Shown here: piece by piece, positions 27,989 through 37,648 of the stretch | How the letters are laid out: every line of letters begins with the position of its first letter | How positions within the stretch are numbered: the first letter of the stretch is position 1 | Source: Mycolicibacterium sphagni | GTDB taxonomy: Bacteria > Actinomycetota > Actinomycetes > Mycobacteriales > Mycobacteriaceae | Reading direction: 5' to 3' | DNA: 64,000 nt | Assembly (NCBI RefSeq): GCF_002250655.1 | Contig: NZ_NOZR01000001.1 | Coordinates: 62,001-126,000 of the forward strand | Program-made: the position numbers and the translations under genes | Notes under the pieces: generated by a model | What the model was told of the DNA's origin: nothing | Database searches by the model: none | The model's input: the letters and a program-made list of their open reading frames with translations, nothing else

Positions 27989-28798
27989 GTGAGTTCAACT
28001 CGCCGGCAGCCGGCAGCCGTCACGCTGCGCGGAGTCGGCCGAACGTTCGGAACCCACACCGTCCTGCGCGACATCACCATCGATATCGCACCCGGTGAGA
28101 TGATCGCCCTCCTCGGCGCGTCGGGCAGCGGTAAGTCCACGCTCCTACGACTGGTCGCCGGCCTCGACGAACCGACACACGGGCGCATCGAGGTCGACGG
28201 AAAACCGGTGCGCGGCATCGATTCTCGCTGTGCGGTGGTCTTCCAGGAACCACGTCTGCTGCCCTGGCGGACCCTGGCAGGCAACGTCGCCTACGGCTTA
28301 CCGGCAGGCACATCCCGCTCCGACGGTCAGGCAGCCGTGTTGCATTGGCTGGACGTCGTGGGCCTGCACGGCTTCGAGAAGCACCGACCGCGTCAGGTCT
28401 CCGGTGGAATGGCCCAGCGCGCCGGACTGGCGCGGGCGTTGGCACGCCAACCCGGCGTGCTGCTGCTCGATGAGCCACTGGCGGCGCTGGATGCCTTGAC
28501 CCGCATCCAGATGCAGGACCTGCTGGGCCAGGTGCGGCAAGAGGCCGGTGCGACAGCCGTTTTGGTCACCCATGACGTGGAAGAAGCCCTTGTGCTGGCC
28601 GACCGGGTCTTGGTGCTGCGGGCCGACGGCACTGCCGGGGCGGGCATCGCGGTGTCCGTCGACGTCACCCTGCCGGCACCACGGGATCGCACCGATCCGG
28701 CCCTGACTGCCTTACGCCACCAATTGCTCGGTGAACTCGGCCTTCCCGGCCGCAGTATCTCGACCCGTTCCCTCGATCCGCAGGAGGCCCTCACATGA
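27989..28798 (+). CDS. ABC transporter ATP-binding protein, aliphatic sulfonate (SsuB) type
   Basis: The 269-residue ATPase has Walker A GASGSGKST, Q loop VFQEPRLLPW, signature VSGGMAQR, Walker B VLLLDEPLAALD and switch His in VTHDVEEAL. The EPRLLPW segment is characteristic of SsuB/TauB. The frame opens with a GTG in a region with no strong ribosome site. Its stop overlaps the binding-protein gene by four bases. It is the first gene of a compact ATPase/binding protein/permease operon. Confidence 0.92.
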   Translation: MSSTRRQPAAVTLRGVGRTFGTHTVLRDITIDIAPGEMIALLGASGSGKSTLLRLVAGLDEPTHGRIEVDGKPVRGIDSRCAVVFQEPRLLPWRTLAGNVAYGLPAGTSRSDGQAAVLHWLDVVGLHGFEKHRPRQVSGGMAQRAGLARALARQPGVLLLDEPLAALDALTRIQMQDLLGQVRQEAGATAVLVTHDVEEALVLADRVLVLRADGTAGAGIAVSVDVTLPAPRDRTDPALTALRHQLLGELGLPGRSISTRSLDPQEALT

Positions 28799-29763
28799 AA
28801 CGTCACTGGCTCACGACTGTGGTGCTGAGCTGCCTGATCGCAACGGTGGCGGCGTGCAGTTCGAACAGCGGGCAGACGGCGTCGAAAGAGGTGCACCTCG
28901 ACTACGCCTACTACAACCCGCTGAGCCTGGTGGTTCGTGACCAGCAGCTGCTCGAGAAGAACGGCTACCAGGTCAGCTGGGTGCTGTCCGCCGGCAGCAA
29001 CAAGGCCAACGAAGGCCTGCGGTCCAATGCGCTCGACCTGGGCTCCACCGCGGGGTCGGCCGCGCTGGTGGCGCGCGCCAACGGCGCGCCGATCAAGATC
29101 GTCGACGTCTACAGCAAGCCAGAGTGGACAGCGCTCGTCGTCGCCAAGAACTCCCCGATCACGTCGGTCGCTGACCTGAAGGGCAAGAAGATCGCCGTGA
29201 CCAAGGGAACCGACCCCTACTTCTTCCTGCTCCAATCACTGGCCACTGCCGGCCTGACCCCGGCGGACGTCGAGATCGTCAATCTGCAGCACGCGGACGG
29301 CAAAACTGCTCTGGAGCGCGGCGACGTCGATGCGTGGTCGGGCTTGGATCCGTTCCTCGCCCAGACAGTCCTGGAGCAGGGATCGCGGATCCTCTACCGC
29401 AACCCGGATTTCAACAGCTTCGGCGTGCTGAACGCGCGCGAGGACGTCATCGCCAACAACCCCGCCACCGTCCAGGCCGTCGTCGACGCATATGAGCAGG
29501 CGCGGACGTGGGCCAAGGGCCACCCCGACGAGTTGGCCGCGCTGCTGGCCCGTGAGGCCAAGGTGTCCCCCGCTGTGGCCAAGGACGAACTGGCACGCAC
29601 CGACCTCCAGATCGACCCCACCCCTGGCCCCGCTCAGATCGCGGTATTGACCAAGATCTTGCCGCTTGCCGTGAGCGACAACGACATCAAGTCACAGGAC
29701 GCCGGGCAGAAGGCGCTCGACACGATCGTGGAGCCGAAATTCGCTCAACAACGGGCCCAGTAG
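28795..29763 (+). CDS. ABC transporter substrate-binding lipoprotein, aliphatic sulfonate (SsuA) type
   Basis: The 322-residue product has a lipoprotein signal with lipobox TVAAC (Cys about residue 21). Its SsuA-type fold shows DYAYYNPLSLVVRDQQLLEKNG, GLRSNALDLGSTAGSAAL and DLKGKKIAVTKGTDPYFFL. It captures a small anionic organosulfur compound, probably an alkanesulfonate, outside the membrane. It overlaps the ATPase gene by four bases (ATGA) and the permease start by one base. Unlike the other binding protein of this region it is a lipoprotein, not a Tat substrate. Confidence 0.92.
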   Translation: MKRHWLTTVVLSCLIATVAACSSNSGQTASKEVHLDYAYYNPLSLVVRDQQLLEKNGYQVSWVLSAGSNKANEGLRSNALDLGSTAGSAALVARANGAPIKIVDVYSKPEWTALVVAKNSPITSVADLKGKKIAVTKGTDPYFFLLQSLATAGLTPADVEIVNLQHADGKTALERGDVDAWSGLDPFLAQTVLEQGSRILYRNPDFNSFGVLNAREDVIANNPATVQAVVDAYEQARTWAKGHPDELAALLAREAKVSPAVAKDELARTDLQIDPTPGPAQIAVLTKILPLAVSDNDIKSQDAGQKALDTIVEPKFAQQRAQ

Positions 29764-30539
29764 TGACGCGCGCCGCCGCACTGCGGCGCGCACCGGTCGC
29801 GCTGCTAGGGGTCATCGTCCCTGTCGCGCTGGTCGGCGTCTGGCAGCTCGTCGCGGCCTCGCACGTGTTCTCCGACAGCCAGCTGCCGGCCCCCGCCGAT
29901 GTCGCACGCGCGTCCGTCGTCCTACTGGCCAACGGCCAACTCTGGGTGCACCTTCAGGCCAGCCTGGGGCGGGTGTTCCTCGGCTACTTGTCCGGAGCGG
30001 CAACCGGATTGGTCCTCGGCTCACTGGTGGGGTTGTCAGTCACGGTGCGCCGGTTCATCGGCCCGACAGTCGGGGCCATCCGTACCGTGCCCTCGTTGGC
30101 GTGGGTTCCGCTGCTGCTGTTGTGGTTCGGCATCGGTGAAGAACCCAAGGTGCTGTTAGTCGCGATCGGCGCGTTCTTCCCGGTCTATACCACCACCGCA
30201 TCGGCACTGGCCCATGTCGACGACCAACTGCTCGAGGTGGGACGAGCCTATGGGCGTTACGGCACAAGCCTTCTGCTGACCGTCTCGCTGCCTGCCGCCG
30301 CACCCGAACTGATCAACGGTCTCCGATTGGGGCTGGCGAACGCGTGGCTGTTCCTCGTCGCGGCCGAACTGATCGCATCGTCGAAGGGGCTCGGGTTCTT
30401 ACTCATCGACAGCCAGAACACCGGCCGGACCGACGTGATGCTGCTGGCGATCGTATTGCTGGCCGTGCTGGGAAAACTCACCGATACCGTGTTCGGCCTG
30501 TTCGAGACAGGGGTTGCTAGAGCGCGCGCCACCAGCTGA
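29763..30539 (+). CDS. ABC transporter permease, aliphatic sulfonate (SsuC) type
   Basis: The 258-residue permease has about six membrane helices and the BPD_transp_1 loop LLEVGRAYGRYGTSLLLTVSLPAAAPELINGLRLG for ATPase contact. The GTG start shares one base with the stop of the binding-protein gene. Together the three genes make a complete importer. No sulfonate monooxygenase (ssuD) is in this operon; the nearest candidate is the flavoprotein at 20504-21550. Confidence 0.9.
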   Translation: MTRAAALRRAPVALLGVIVPVALVGVWQLVAASHVFSDSQLPAPADVARASVVLLANGQLWVHLQASLGRVFLGYLSGAATGLVLGSLVGLSVTVRRFIGPTVGAIRTVPSLAWVPLLLLWFGIGEEPKVLLVAIGAFFPVYTTTASALAHVDDQLLEVGRAYGRYGTSLLLTVSLPAAAPELINGLRLGLANAWLFLVAAELIASSKGLGFLLIDSQNTGRTDVMLLAIVLLAVLGKLTDTVFGLFETGVARARATS

Positions 30540-30654
30540 TGGGCCGCACCGCGGACGAATTGCTCTGCCAGGCAGGACGCCAGAGGCCCGCAGTGGATTT
30601 CGCGCCCTGGTCATCGAGAAGCTGACGCACCCGGCTGGTCAACCAGTTGATCAT
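30517..30654 (-). CDS. possible 45-residue small protein
   Basis: This short frame on the minus strand starts at ATG 30654 with a textbook AGGAGG (complement of 30660-30665) 5 bases upstream, and a -10-like CATACT about 35 bases further up. The peptide (MINWLTSRVRQLLDDQG... ending in SWWRAL) is basic, amphipathic and Trp-rich at the end. It overlaps the permease 3' end by 23 bases in convergent orientation. No family is recognised. The ribosome site is the main support; chance is possible. Confidence 0.4.
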   Translation of the reverse strand: MINWLTSRVRQLLDDQGAKSTAGLWRPAWQSNSSAVRPISWWRAL

Positions 30655-30762
30655 CACGACCTCCTACCACCGCGCCGTGAGCGCGTGACCTCTAGTATGA
30701 GGCAGAGATCAAGGCAACGGGCGATTGCCCGCATTGACACGCCCTGAACGTCAAGCGACGAA

Positions 30763-31386
30763 TTAGGGGCGTGCGGTCACGATATCGACGAACAGCTTGT
30801 GCACCCGCCGATCGCCGGTCATCTCGGGATGGAACGCGGTGGCCAGCATGCGACCCTGCCGCACCGCCACGATGTGGTCACCGGCGCGCGCCAGGACTTG
30901 CACCTGCGGCCCGACCCGCTCCACCCATGGCGCCCGAATGAACACCGCGTGGGCGGGCCCGTCCAGCCCGTCGAAATCGATATCACCTTCGAAGGAATCC
31001 ACTTGGCGTCCAAAAGCGTTGCGCCGCACCGTCATATCGATACCACCCAGTGGCACCGCCTCGCGGCCCGGCGCGCCGGCATCGAGGATCTCGCTGGCCA
31101 GCAGGATCATGCCCGCGCACGAACCGTAGGCCGGCATGCCGTCGGCCAGGCGCTGGCGCAGCGGATCCAGCAGCTCGAATTCGCGCAGCAGATGGCTCAT
31201 GGTCGTCGACTCCCCGCCCGGGATCACCAATGCGTCCACCGTGTCGAGTTCGCTGCGGCGGCGCACCGTGGACGCCTCCGCGCCGGCTTCCCGCAGCGCC
31301 GCCAGATGCTCCCGAGTGTCGCCCTGCAGTGCCAGCACGCCCACCCGGGGCGGAGCCGCTGGGCCGGCGACATTGGACCCAGTCAT
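30763..31386 (-). CDS. pdxT: pyridoxal 5'-phosphate synthase glutaminase subunit PdxT
   Basis: PdxT hydrolyses glutamine and passes ammonia to PdxS for pyridoxal phosphate synthesis. The 207-residue class-I-like glutaminase has the opening [28 protein letters not shown], nucleophile C90 in [11 protein letters not shown], and the H186/E188 pair in [12 protein letters not shown]. The ATG at 31386 overlaps the thioesterase stop (ATGA). The operon order pdxS-tesB-pdxT with an inserted thioesterase is the mycobacterial arrangement (Rv2606c-Rv2604c). Confidence 0.96.
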   Translation of the reverse strand: MTGSNVAGPAAPPRVGVLALQGDTREHLAALREAGAEASTVRRRSELDTVDALVIPGGESTTMSHLLREFELLDPLRQRLADGMPAYGSCAGMILLASEILDAGAPGREAVPLGGIDMTVRRNAFGRQVDSFEGDIDFDGLDGPAHAVFIRAPWVERVGPQVQVLARAGDHIVAVRQGRMLATAFHPEMTGDRRVHKLFVDIVTARP

Positions 31387-32225
31387 GGGCCGGTGTATCC
31401 GCGACGGTAGCGGGTGAGCCCCTCCTGCATGACAGCCGCCACCATCTCTCCGTAGCGGTTGAAGATCTTGCCCTGGGTCAGCGACCGGCCGCCGCAAGCC
31501 GACGGCGAGGACTGGTCGTACAGCAGCCACTCGTCGGCCCGGAACGGCCGCATGAACCACATGGCGTGATCCAGCGACGCGACATTCAGGTGTTTACGTT
31601 CCTCGGGGTAGTTGACCTGCGCCGAGCCGAGCAGCGTGAGATCGCTCATGTAGGCCAGCGCGCAGATGTGCAACACGTGATCGTCGGGCAGCGGGTCCTT
31701 GTGCCTGAACCACACCTGCTGCTGGGAGGCCTTGCCGGGCAGCCTGGCCACCTGTTCGCGCGGCACGATGCGGACGTCCCATTCGGCGAATTGGGCAAAG
31801 CCGGCGTCGTCGAACACTCCGCCCTTGGAGATGAATCCGGGCAGGTCGTCCGGGGGCGGCGCGGCGGGCATCTCGTCCTGGTGTTCGAGGCCGCTCTGAT
31901 CGCTCTGGAACGACGCCGACATCGAGAAGATGGTCTCGCCGTGCTGGATGGCGTTCACCCGGCGGGTGACGAACGATCCGCCGTCGCGCAGCCGTTCGAC
32001 GATGTACACCGCCGGGGCGGTGGCGTCGCCGGGCCGCAGGAAGTAGCCGTGCAGCGAGTGCACCTGGAAGGCGGGGTCGACGGTGCGGACCGCGGATACC
32101 AGTGACTGCCCGGCGACGTGGCCACCGAAAGTGCGCTGCAGGAAACCGGATTCGGGGCTGAACACCTGCCCGCGGTAGATGTTGACCTCGAGCTGCTCAA
32201 GGTCGAGGATCTGTTCTATCGCCAC
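31383..32225 (-). CDS. tesB: acyl-CoA thioesterase II
   Basis: The 280-residue double-hotdog thioesterase hydrolyses fatty acyl-CoA to acid and CoA. It shows the TesB pattern: [18 protein letters not shown] in the first half, [26 protein letters not shown], and in the second half [24 protein letters not shown] with the active-site Asp, followed by [10 protein letters not shown]. It sits between pdxS and pdxT, 2 bases after the pdxS stop... on the transcribed strand, and its stop overlaps the pdxT start. Why a thioesterase lies in the vitamin B6 operon is not known, but the order is conserved in mycobacteria. A second tesB-like gene is usually elsewhere in the genome. Confidence 0.93.
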   Translation of the reverse strand: MAIEQILDLEQLEVNIYRGQVFSPESGFLQRTFGGHVAGQSLVSAVRTVDPAFQVHSLHGYFLRPGDATAPAVYIVERLRDGGSFVTRRVNAIQHGETIFSMSASFQSDQSGLEHQDEMPAAPPPDDLPGFISKGGVFDDAGFAQFAEWDVRIVPREQVARLPGKASQQQVWFRHKDPLPDDHVLHICALAYMSDLTLLGSAQVNYPEERKHLNVASLDHAMWFMRPFRADEWLLYDQSSPSACGGRSLTQGKIFNRYGEMVAAVMQEGLTRYRRGYTGP

Positions 32226-32227
32226 CG

Positions 32228-33136
32228 TTACCAGCCGCGCTGAGCCAGTCGATGCGGCTCCGCGATCTCCTCCACGTTGATTCCCACCATGGGCTCACCG
32301 AGCCCCCGCGACACCCGCGCCAGCACGTCGGGGTCGTCGTAGAAGGTGGTGGCCTTGACGATGGCGGCGGCCCGCACGGCGGGGTCGCCGGACTTGAAGA
32401 TGCCCGAGCCGACGAACACGCCCTCGGCGCCGAGTTGCATCATCATCGCGGCGTCGGCGGGCGTGGCGATACCGCCGGCGGTGAACAGCGTGACCGGCAG
32501 CTTGCCGGCCCGCGCCACCTCGACGACCAGGTCGTAGGGGGCCTGCATGTCCTTGGCCGCGACGTAGAGCTCGTCCTCCGCCAGCGATGACAGCCGGCGG
32601 ATTTCAGCCCCGATGGACCGCATGTGGGTGGTCGCGTTGGAGACGTCGCCGGTGCCGGCTTCACCCTTGGAGCGGATCATCGCCGCTCCCTCGGTGATGC
32701 GGCGCAGCGCCTCGCCCAGGTTGGTCGCCCCGCACACGAACGGCACGGTGAACTTCCACTTGTCGATGTGGTGGGTGTAGTCGGCCGGGGTCAGCACCTC
32801 GGATTCGTCGACGTAATCCACACCGAGGCTCTGCAGGATCTGCGCCTCGACGAAGTGTCCGATGCGCGCCTTGGCCATCACCGGGATGGTGACTGCCGCG
32901 ATGATGCCCTCGATCAGATCGGGGTCACTCATCCGGGCCACACCGCCCTGGGCGCGGATGTCGGCCGGGACGCGCTCGAGCGCCATGACGGCCACCGCTC
33001 CGGCGCCCTCGGCGATGCGCGCTTGCTCGGGGGTGACGACGTCCATGATGACGCCGCCCTTGAGCATCTCCGCCATGCCGCGCTTAACCCGAGCGGTACC
33101 GGTCTGCGCGGGGCTACCCGAACCGTTGGTATCCAC
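32228..33136 (-). CDS. pdxS: pyridoxal 5'-phosphate synthase lyase subunit PdxS
   Basis: PdxS condenses ribose 5-phosphate, glyceraldehyde 3-phosphate and ammonia to pyridoxal phosphate in a (beta/alpha)8 barrel. The 302-residue product carries the invariant [23 protein letters not shown], Schiff-base K89 in [30 protein letters not shown], and the C-terminal phosphate loop [15 protein letters not shown] chose the GTG at 33136 with GAAGGGAT upstream instead of a longer frame. It is the first gene of pdxS-tesB-pdxT. Confidence 0.97.
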   Translation of the reverse strand: MDTNGSGSPAQTGTARVKRGMAEMLKGGVIMDVVTPEQARIAEGAGAVAVMALERVPADIRAQGGVARMSDPDLIEGIIAAVTIPVMAKARIGHFVEAQILQSLGVDYVDESEVLTPADYTHHIDKWKFTVPFVCGATNLGEALRRITEGAAMIRSKGEAGTGDVSNATTHMRSIGAEIRRLSSLAEDELYVAAKDMQAPYDLVVEVARAGKLPVTLFTAGGIATPADAAMMMQLGAEGVFVGSGIFKSGDPAVRAAAIVKATTFYDDPDVLARVSRGLGEPMVGINVEEIAEPHRLAQRGW

Positions 33137-33236
33137 TGTCAATCCCTTCGTTTGATACGGATCCAGTCTAAAGGGCCGTGCAAAACTCAATATGTGCCCC
33201 GGCGGGCAGGTGCGAAGCGACCGGGAAACGAACGTG

Positions 33237-34295
33237 TCAGCGGATGGGGTGCAACTCCCTGCCCGGTCCGCCGGCTCGTCCGTCGGCCAGTAGATTCGCC
33301 TCCGCGAGCAGCTCACCGAGCTGCAACGGGTACACCGTCTGCCCGCCTGCGGCCAGCTGATCGATCGCAGCTGAGTCACACCAGCGATGGCCGTGAATGT
33401 ACCGCAGTTCGAGCGGGGTCCGCCCAGCCGAGGTCGGTTCGAAGCGGGTGGTGCGGTGGATGAAGTAGAACTCCTGACTGGACACGACCTTGCCGTTGAA
33501 GTCGATCAGCGAGTCGCGGCGCCACACCGGCCCGATCATCGCCGCCGGTTCCACCCGCAGTCCGGTCTCCTCAGCGAGCTCGCGGACAGCGGCATCGACC
33601 AGCCGTTCGCCGGGTAACGCCTGACCGCCGACGGTGAACCACCAGCGCGGCGCCGCACCGCCGGTGACGGCCGGGTCGGATCCGCAGAACAACAGCACCG
33701 CACCCTGCTCGTCGAGCAGGACGACCCGCGCCGAGGTGCGCCGGTCCGGTTGGTCGGGATTCTCCTGCGTCGCGGCGGTGGGGTCTGCGGCGCCGGCCGC
33801 GCGCTCAGCGATCTCGAAATAGGTGGGCAGCGGCGCAGTGCCGGCCAGCCGCAGCCAGCGAACCGGGCGCCGCTCCCGCAGCGCCAGGGTGTCGCGAACG
33901 GCGTCGTTGTGGAACCGCCGGGCCAGCAGCACCCGGGCTTCGGCATCGGCCAGCTCGGCGACCAGCGCCACCGGCATCGACGTCGGGTCGACCATCGCCA
34001 GCGCCGCCGACAGTTCGTTTTCGGCGGTTTCGCGGCCGGATCGGGGGGCGCGTTCGGCCGCGTCGGCAAGCGCGGCCAGCCGCTTGCCTTCCGGCCGCCC
34101 GCGGTAGGCGTCGGCGGCCACCGCCCGGGCGACGACCGCGCGCCGGGCCAGCGCCCCGTCGAGCGCCTGCCAGGACAGGTCGTAGCGGATGTGCAGCCGG
34201 TCCAGCCGGCCGGCGGTCTGCAGGGCCAGCATGGCGCTGACCACGAGTCCGACGATGAGAACGGCGGTCAGCACCCAGTACAACCCGGGTGCCAC
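33237..34295 (-). CDS. membrane-anchored NUDIX hydrolase
   Basis: The 352-residue product begins with a membrane helix ([19 protein letters not shown]), then a roughly 130-residue helical LemA-like region. A C-terminal NUDIX domain (about 190-340) has the box [26 protein letters not shown], matching GX5EX7REUXEEXGU. It hydrolyses a nucleoside diphosphate derivative, exact substrate unknown. It corresponds in position to Rv2609c, downstream of pimA, and its GTG start shares one base with the pimA stop. Confidence 0.88.
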   Translation of the reverse strand: MAPGLYWVLTAVLIVGLVVSAMLALQTAGRLDRLHIRYDLSWQALDGALARRAVVARAVAADAYRGRPEGKRLAALADAAERAPRSGRETAENELSAALAMVDPTSMPVALVAELADAEARVLLARRFHNDAVRDTLALRERRPVRWLRLAGTAPLPTYFEIAERAAGAADPTAATQENPDQPDRRTSARVVLLDEQGAVLLFCGSDPAVTGGAAPRWWFTVGGQALPGERLVDAAVRELAEETGLRVEPAAMIGPVWRRDSLIDFNGKVVSSQEFYFIHRTTRFEPTSAGRTPLELRYIHGHRWCDSAAIDQLAAGGQTVYPLQLGELLAEANLLADGRAGGPGRELHPIR

Positions 34296-35455
34296 TAGCT
34301 ATTTCCCCGAGTTGCTTCGCTGCGGGCCGCCGATCCCGCCACCCGAACCTTCACGCCTGCCCCAGCGACGGTCTCGTAGACCCGCATGATCTGGTCGGCC
34401 ACCACCGGCCAGTCGTAGCGGCGCACCGCGGCCTTGGCCGCCGCAACATAGCGCTTGCGCAGGGCGTCATCATCGAGCACCTCGATGAGCGCCTCGGCCA
34501 TTGCCGCCGAGTCGTCGACGGGTACCAGCCGGCCGGCCTTGCCGTCGAGCAGCACCCGCCGGAAGGCGTCGAGATCACTGGCCACCACCGGGGTGCCCGC
34601 GGCCATCGCCTCCACCAGCACGATGCCGAAGCTTTCGCCGCCGGTGTGTGGTGCGCAGTACACGTCGGCGCTGCGCAGCGCGGCCGCTTTCTCGGCGTCG
34701 TCGACCTGACCGAGGAAACGCAGGTGACCCGCCAGGTCGCCGTGCTTCTCCCGCAGCTCGTCCTCGTCACCTCGCCCGACAATCAGGATCTCGATGTCCG
34801 CGAACCGCTCCACCAGCGCGGGCAGCGCCCCGATCAGAACCGCCATGCCCTTGCGGGGTTCGTCGAAGCGCCCGAGAAACAACACGGTCTTGCCGGGCCG
34901 CGGATAGCCGTCCAGCCGCGGCGCCGACGCCAGGGCGGCGACGTCGACGCCGTTGGGAATCTCGACGGCGTCGGAGCCCAGCGCTTCCATCTGCCAGCGC
35001 CGGGCCAGTTCGGACACGGCGATCCGGCCGACGATCTTTTCGTGATAGGGCCGCAGGATGCCCTGGAACACGCTCAGAGTCAGCGATTTGGTGGTCGAGG
35101 TGTGAAACGTCGCGACGATCGGGCCTTCGGCTGCTTGTAGCGCCAGCATCGACAGGCTCGGCGCGTTGGGTTCATGCAGGTGCAGCACGTCGAAATCCCC
35201 ATGCGCAAGCCACTTTTTGACATGCCGGTGAGTGGCCGGACCGAACCGCAGCCGGGCCACCGAGCCGTTGTACGGAATCGGTACGGCCTTGCCGCCGGAG
35301 ACCACGTAGTCCGGCAGTTCGACATGCGGCGATGACGGCGCCAGCACACTGACGTCGTGGCCGCGATGTCGCATCACCTCGGCAAGCTGCAGGATGTGCG
35401 ACTGCACCCCTCCAGGCACGTCGAACGAGTACGGGCAGACCATGCCGATCCGCAT
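34295..35455 (-). CDS. pimA: phosphatidyl-myo-inositol alpha-mannosyltransferase PimA
   Basis: PimA adds the first mannose from GDP-mannose to the 2-position of phosphatidylinositol, the first step of PIM, lipomannan and lipoarabinomannan synthesis on the inner membrane leaflet. The 386-residue GT-B, family GT4 enzyme opens MRIGMVCPYSFDVPGGVQSH with the acceptor-binding Gly-rich loop. It has the interfacial basic patch HTSTTKSLTLSVFQG, VLFLGRFDEPRKGMAVL, and the donor-site EX7E in GGESFGIVLVEAMAAGTPVVASD. Its start overlaps the patA stop by one base. Confidence 0.96.
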   Translation of the reverse strand: MRIGMVCPYSFDVPGGVQSHILQLAEVMRHRGHDVSVLAPSSPHVELPDYVVSGGKAVPIPYNGSVARLRFGPATHRHVKKWLAHGDFDVLHLHEPNAPSLSMLALQAAEGPIVATFHTSTTKSLTLSVFQGILRPYHEKIVGRIAVSELARRWQMEALGSDAVEIPNGVDVAALASAPRLDGYPRPGKTVLFLGRFDEPRKGMAVLIGALPALVERFADIEILIVGRGDEDELREKHGDLAGHLRFLGQVDDAEKAAALRSADVYCAPHTGGESFGIVLVEAMAAGTPVVASDLDAFRRVLLDGKAGRLVPVDDSAAMAEALIEVLDDDALRKRYVAAAKAAVRRYDWPVVADQIMRVYETVAGAGVKVRVAGSAARSEATRGNS

Positions 35456-36414
35456 CAGGTGGGCCGATCCTCCCGCAGGCGGGCCCGCCGCTCGTCGGAC
35501 AGATCAGCCAGCCACTGCGGTTGCAGCATGTGCCAATCCTGGGGGTGCTCGGCGATATTCGCGCCGAACCGGTCGGCCAGCGCCTGGGTGATGACACCGA
35601 CGTCACCGCTGGAGCAGTCCAGTTCCGGGTAGAGGTCGACGACCCAACCGTCGTCGGTGAACCAGGAGTGCACCGGTATCAGTGCGGCGCCGGTGTCCAA
35701 GGCCAGCTTGGCCGAGCCGGCCGGCATCCGGGTGGCCTCCCCGAACAGGTCGACGGGAACCCCTGAGTGGCTCAGGTCCCGCTCGGCCATCAGGCAGACC
35801 ACCTTGTTGGCCCGGAGCCGTTCGACCAGAACCTCGTAGGCCGGCCGTTCCCCTCCGGTCAGTGGCAGAACCTCGAAGCCGAGGCTCTCGCGGTAGTCGA
35901 GGAAGCGCCGGTACAGCGATTCGGGCTTGAGCCGCTCGGCCACCGTCGTGAAGGTGCCGTTCAGCTGGACCAGCCACACCCCGGCCATGTCCCAGTTGCC
36001 GCTGTGCGGCAGCGCCAGGATCGCACCGCGGCCGGCGGCCAGCGCGGCCTCCAGGTGTTCCTTGCCGTACGCAGTCTTGTCGAGCTCGGGCCCCAGCTTG
36101 GTGTGGTCCATCGTGGGCAACCGGAATGCCTCCCGCCAATATCGGGCGTAAGAGGCCAGCGAAGCACGAACCAGCGAATCCGGCACTTCGGCGGGTGTCG
36201 TGCCGATCACCCTGGCCAAGTTCTTGCGTAGCTGCCCGGGCCCGCCACCCTGCGCGGCATACCAGGCGCCGGCATCGAAAGCGTTGCGCGCCACGAACTC
36301 CGGCATGGCACGCACCAGACGCCAGCCCGCGGCGTAGCCCAGGTCGGACAGATTCTCGCCGCTCGGCAATCGGCTGCGCCCCGCTGTCCACAGCTGCGCC
36401 GGTGTGCTGATCAC
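35455..36414 (-). CDS. patA: phosphatidylinositol mannoside acyltransferase PatA
   Basis: PatA acylates the 6-position of the mannose linked to position 2 of inositol in PIM1/PIM2, giving Ac1PIM species. The 319-residue LpxL/HtrB-type acyltransferase has the catalytic HxxxxD in ALPHSGNWDMAGVW, then a second motif AERLKPESLYRRF, and ERDLSHSGVPVDLFGEATRMPAG. The GTG start overlaps the pgsA stop by four bases (GTGA). It sits in the conserved pgsA-patA-pimA order (Rv2612c-Rv2610c). Confidence 0.95.
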   Translation of the reverse strand: MISTPAQLWTAGRSRLPSGENLSDLGYAAGWRLVRAMPEFVARNAFDAGAWYAAQGGGPGQLRKNLARVIGTTPAEVPDSLVRASLASYARYWREAFRLPTMDHTKLGPELDKTAYGKEHLEAALAAGRGAILALPHSGNWDMAGVWLVQLNGTFTTVAERLKPESLYRRFLDYRESLGFEVLPLTGGERPAYEVLVERLRANKVVCLMAERDLSHSGVPVDLFGEATRMPAGSAKLALDTGAALIPVHSWFTDDGWVVDLYPELDCSSGDVGVITQALADRFGANIAEHPQDWHMLQPQWLADLSDERRARLREDRPT

Positions 36415-37091
36415 TGCTCGGTGCCTTCGGGTTCATCGGCTGCAGGCTGCCTAGTGGCCGGCGGGATCTTGTCCATCGCACCGGGGCTGGAGCGCACCGT
36501 GCGCACGCGCTGGCCGACCGTCACCAGGCTGGCCACCGCCAAAATCCACATCGCGACCGGCAGCAGCACCGGGATCGGGAATAGGGGGAAGCCGGAAAAC
36601 CCGGCGCCGACCAGCACGATGATCAGCCGCTCAGGCCGCTCGATGAGCCCGCCGCCACCGTCGAGTCCGCTGGCCTCGGCCCGGGCTTTGACGTAGGAGA
36701 TCACCTGCGAGGTCACCAGGCAGATCAGGGTGGCCACCATCAGTGACGAGCTGTGCAGCCCGAACACCGACCACCACAACAAGCCACAGAAGATCGCGCC
36801 GTCGCTGATGCGGTCGCAGGTGGCGTCGAGGACGGCACCGAAGCGGGTGCCGCCGCCGCGTTGGCGTGCCATCGCGCCGTCGAGCATGTCGGCGAGCACG
36901 AAGACGAACACGGCTACCGCGCCCCACCACAGCACGCCAATCGGGAACAGGGTCAGCGCAGCCAGCACCGAACCCGCGGTGCCGATGATCGTGACCATGT
37001 CGGGGGTCAGCCCGATTTTCAGCGCACCCTTGGCCACCGGCGTACTCAGCTTGGCGTACGCGGCGCGGGTCATCAGGTAGAAATCGCTCAC
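36411..37091 (-). CDS. pgsA1: phosphatidylinositol (phosphate) synthase PgsA1
   Basis: This is a 226-residue CDP-alcohol phosphatidyltransferase that makes phosphatidylinositol phosphate from CDP-diacylglycerol and inositol phosphate, feeding PimA. It has six membrane helices and the signature D-x2-DG-x2-AR-x8-G-x3-D-x3-D seen in DMLDGAMARQRGGGTRFGAVLDATCDRISD, with metal ligands in the four Asp. I prefer the GTG at 37091, which overlaps the HIT-gene stop, because the following [14 protein letters not shown] aligns with the M. tuberculosis start; the longer frame adds five residues. Confidence 0.95.
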   Translation of the reverse strand: MSDFYLMTRAAYAKLSTPVAKGALKIGLTPDMVTIIGTAGSVLAALTLFPIGVLWWGAVAVFVFVLADMLDGAMARQRGGGTRFGAVLDATCDRISDGAIFCGLLWWSVFGLHSSSLMVATLICLVTSQVISYVKARAEASGLDGGGGLIERPERLIIVLVGAGFSGFPLFPIPVLLPVAMWILAVASLVTVGQRVRTVRSSPGAMDKIPPATRQPAADEPEGTEQ

Positions 37092-37648
37092 GGCTGGCGG
37101 ACCCATTCGTCGGCCAGCAGTTTGCGGGTGTCGCGCAGCAGCTGCGGGATGACCTTGGTTTCACCAACGATCGTGATGAAGTTGGCGTCGCCGGCCCAGC
37201 GCGGCACCACATGCATGTGCAGGTGCTCGGCCAGTGAACCGCCCGCGGACTTCCCGAGGTTGAGCCCGACGTTGAACCCGTCCGGGCTCGACACCGCCTT
37301 GATGACGCGAATCGCCTTCTGGGTGAAGGCCATCAGCTCGCCACTCTCGGCCGCGGTGAGGTCCTCGAGCTCCGACACCTGCCGGTAGGGCACCACCATC
37401 AGATGGCCGGGGTTGTACGGGTACAGGTTGAGCACCACGTAGACCTGCTCGCCGCGGGCGACCACCAGACCGTCTTCGTCGGGCAACGTGGGGATGTCGG
37501 TGAACGGCTTGGAAGGCCCTGCGGCCCGGCCTTCTTTCTGCGCGGGCACGTCCAGGATGTAGCTCATCCGGTGCGGGGTCCACAGGCGCTGGAGCCGGTC
37601 CGGTTCGCCGGCTCCCGAGTCGACGATGGCGTTTTGGTCGTCAGCCAC
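37088..37648 (-). CDS. HIT domain nucleotide phosphorylase/hydrolase (AP4A phosphorylase-like)
   Basis: The 186-residue histidine-triad protein has its HxHxHxx motif as [19 protein letters not shown] near residues 140-158, plus [18 protein letters not shown]. The M. tuberculosis homologue (Rv2613c) is described as an Ap4A phosphorylase, so cleavage of diadenosine tetraphosphate is the likely role; this pairs well with the adjacent thrS, since aminoacyl-tRNA synthetases make Ap4A. The GTG start at 37648 overlaps the thrS stop by eight bases. Confidence 0.92.
   Translation of the reverse strand: MADDQNAIVDSGAGEPDRLQRLWTPHRMSYILDVPAQKEGRAAGPSKPFTDIPTLPDEDGLVVARGEQVYVVLNLYPYNPGHLMVVPYRQVSELEDLTAAESGELMAFTQKAIRVIKAVSSPDGFNVGLNLGKSAGGSLAEHLHMHVVPRWAGDANFITIVGETKVIPQLLRDTRKLLADEWVRQP

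Noticed and set aside
30718..30731. CGGGC-GATT-GCCCG hairpin downstream of pdxT
   Set aside because: The stem is only 5 bp and has no T tract; too weak to call a terminator.
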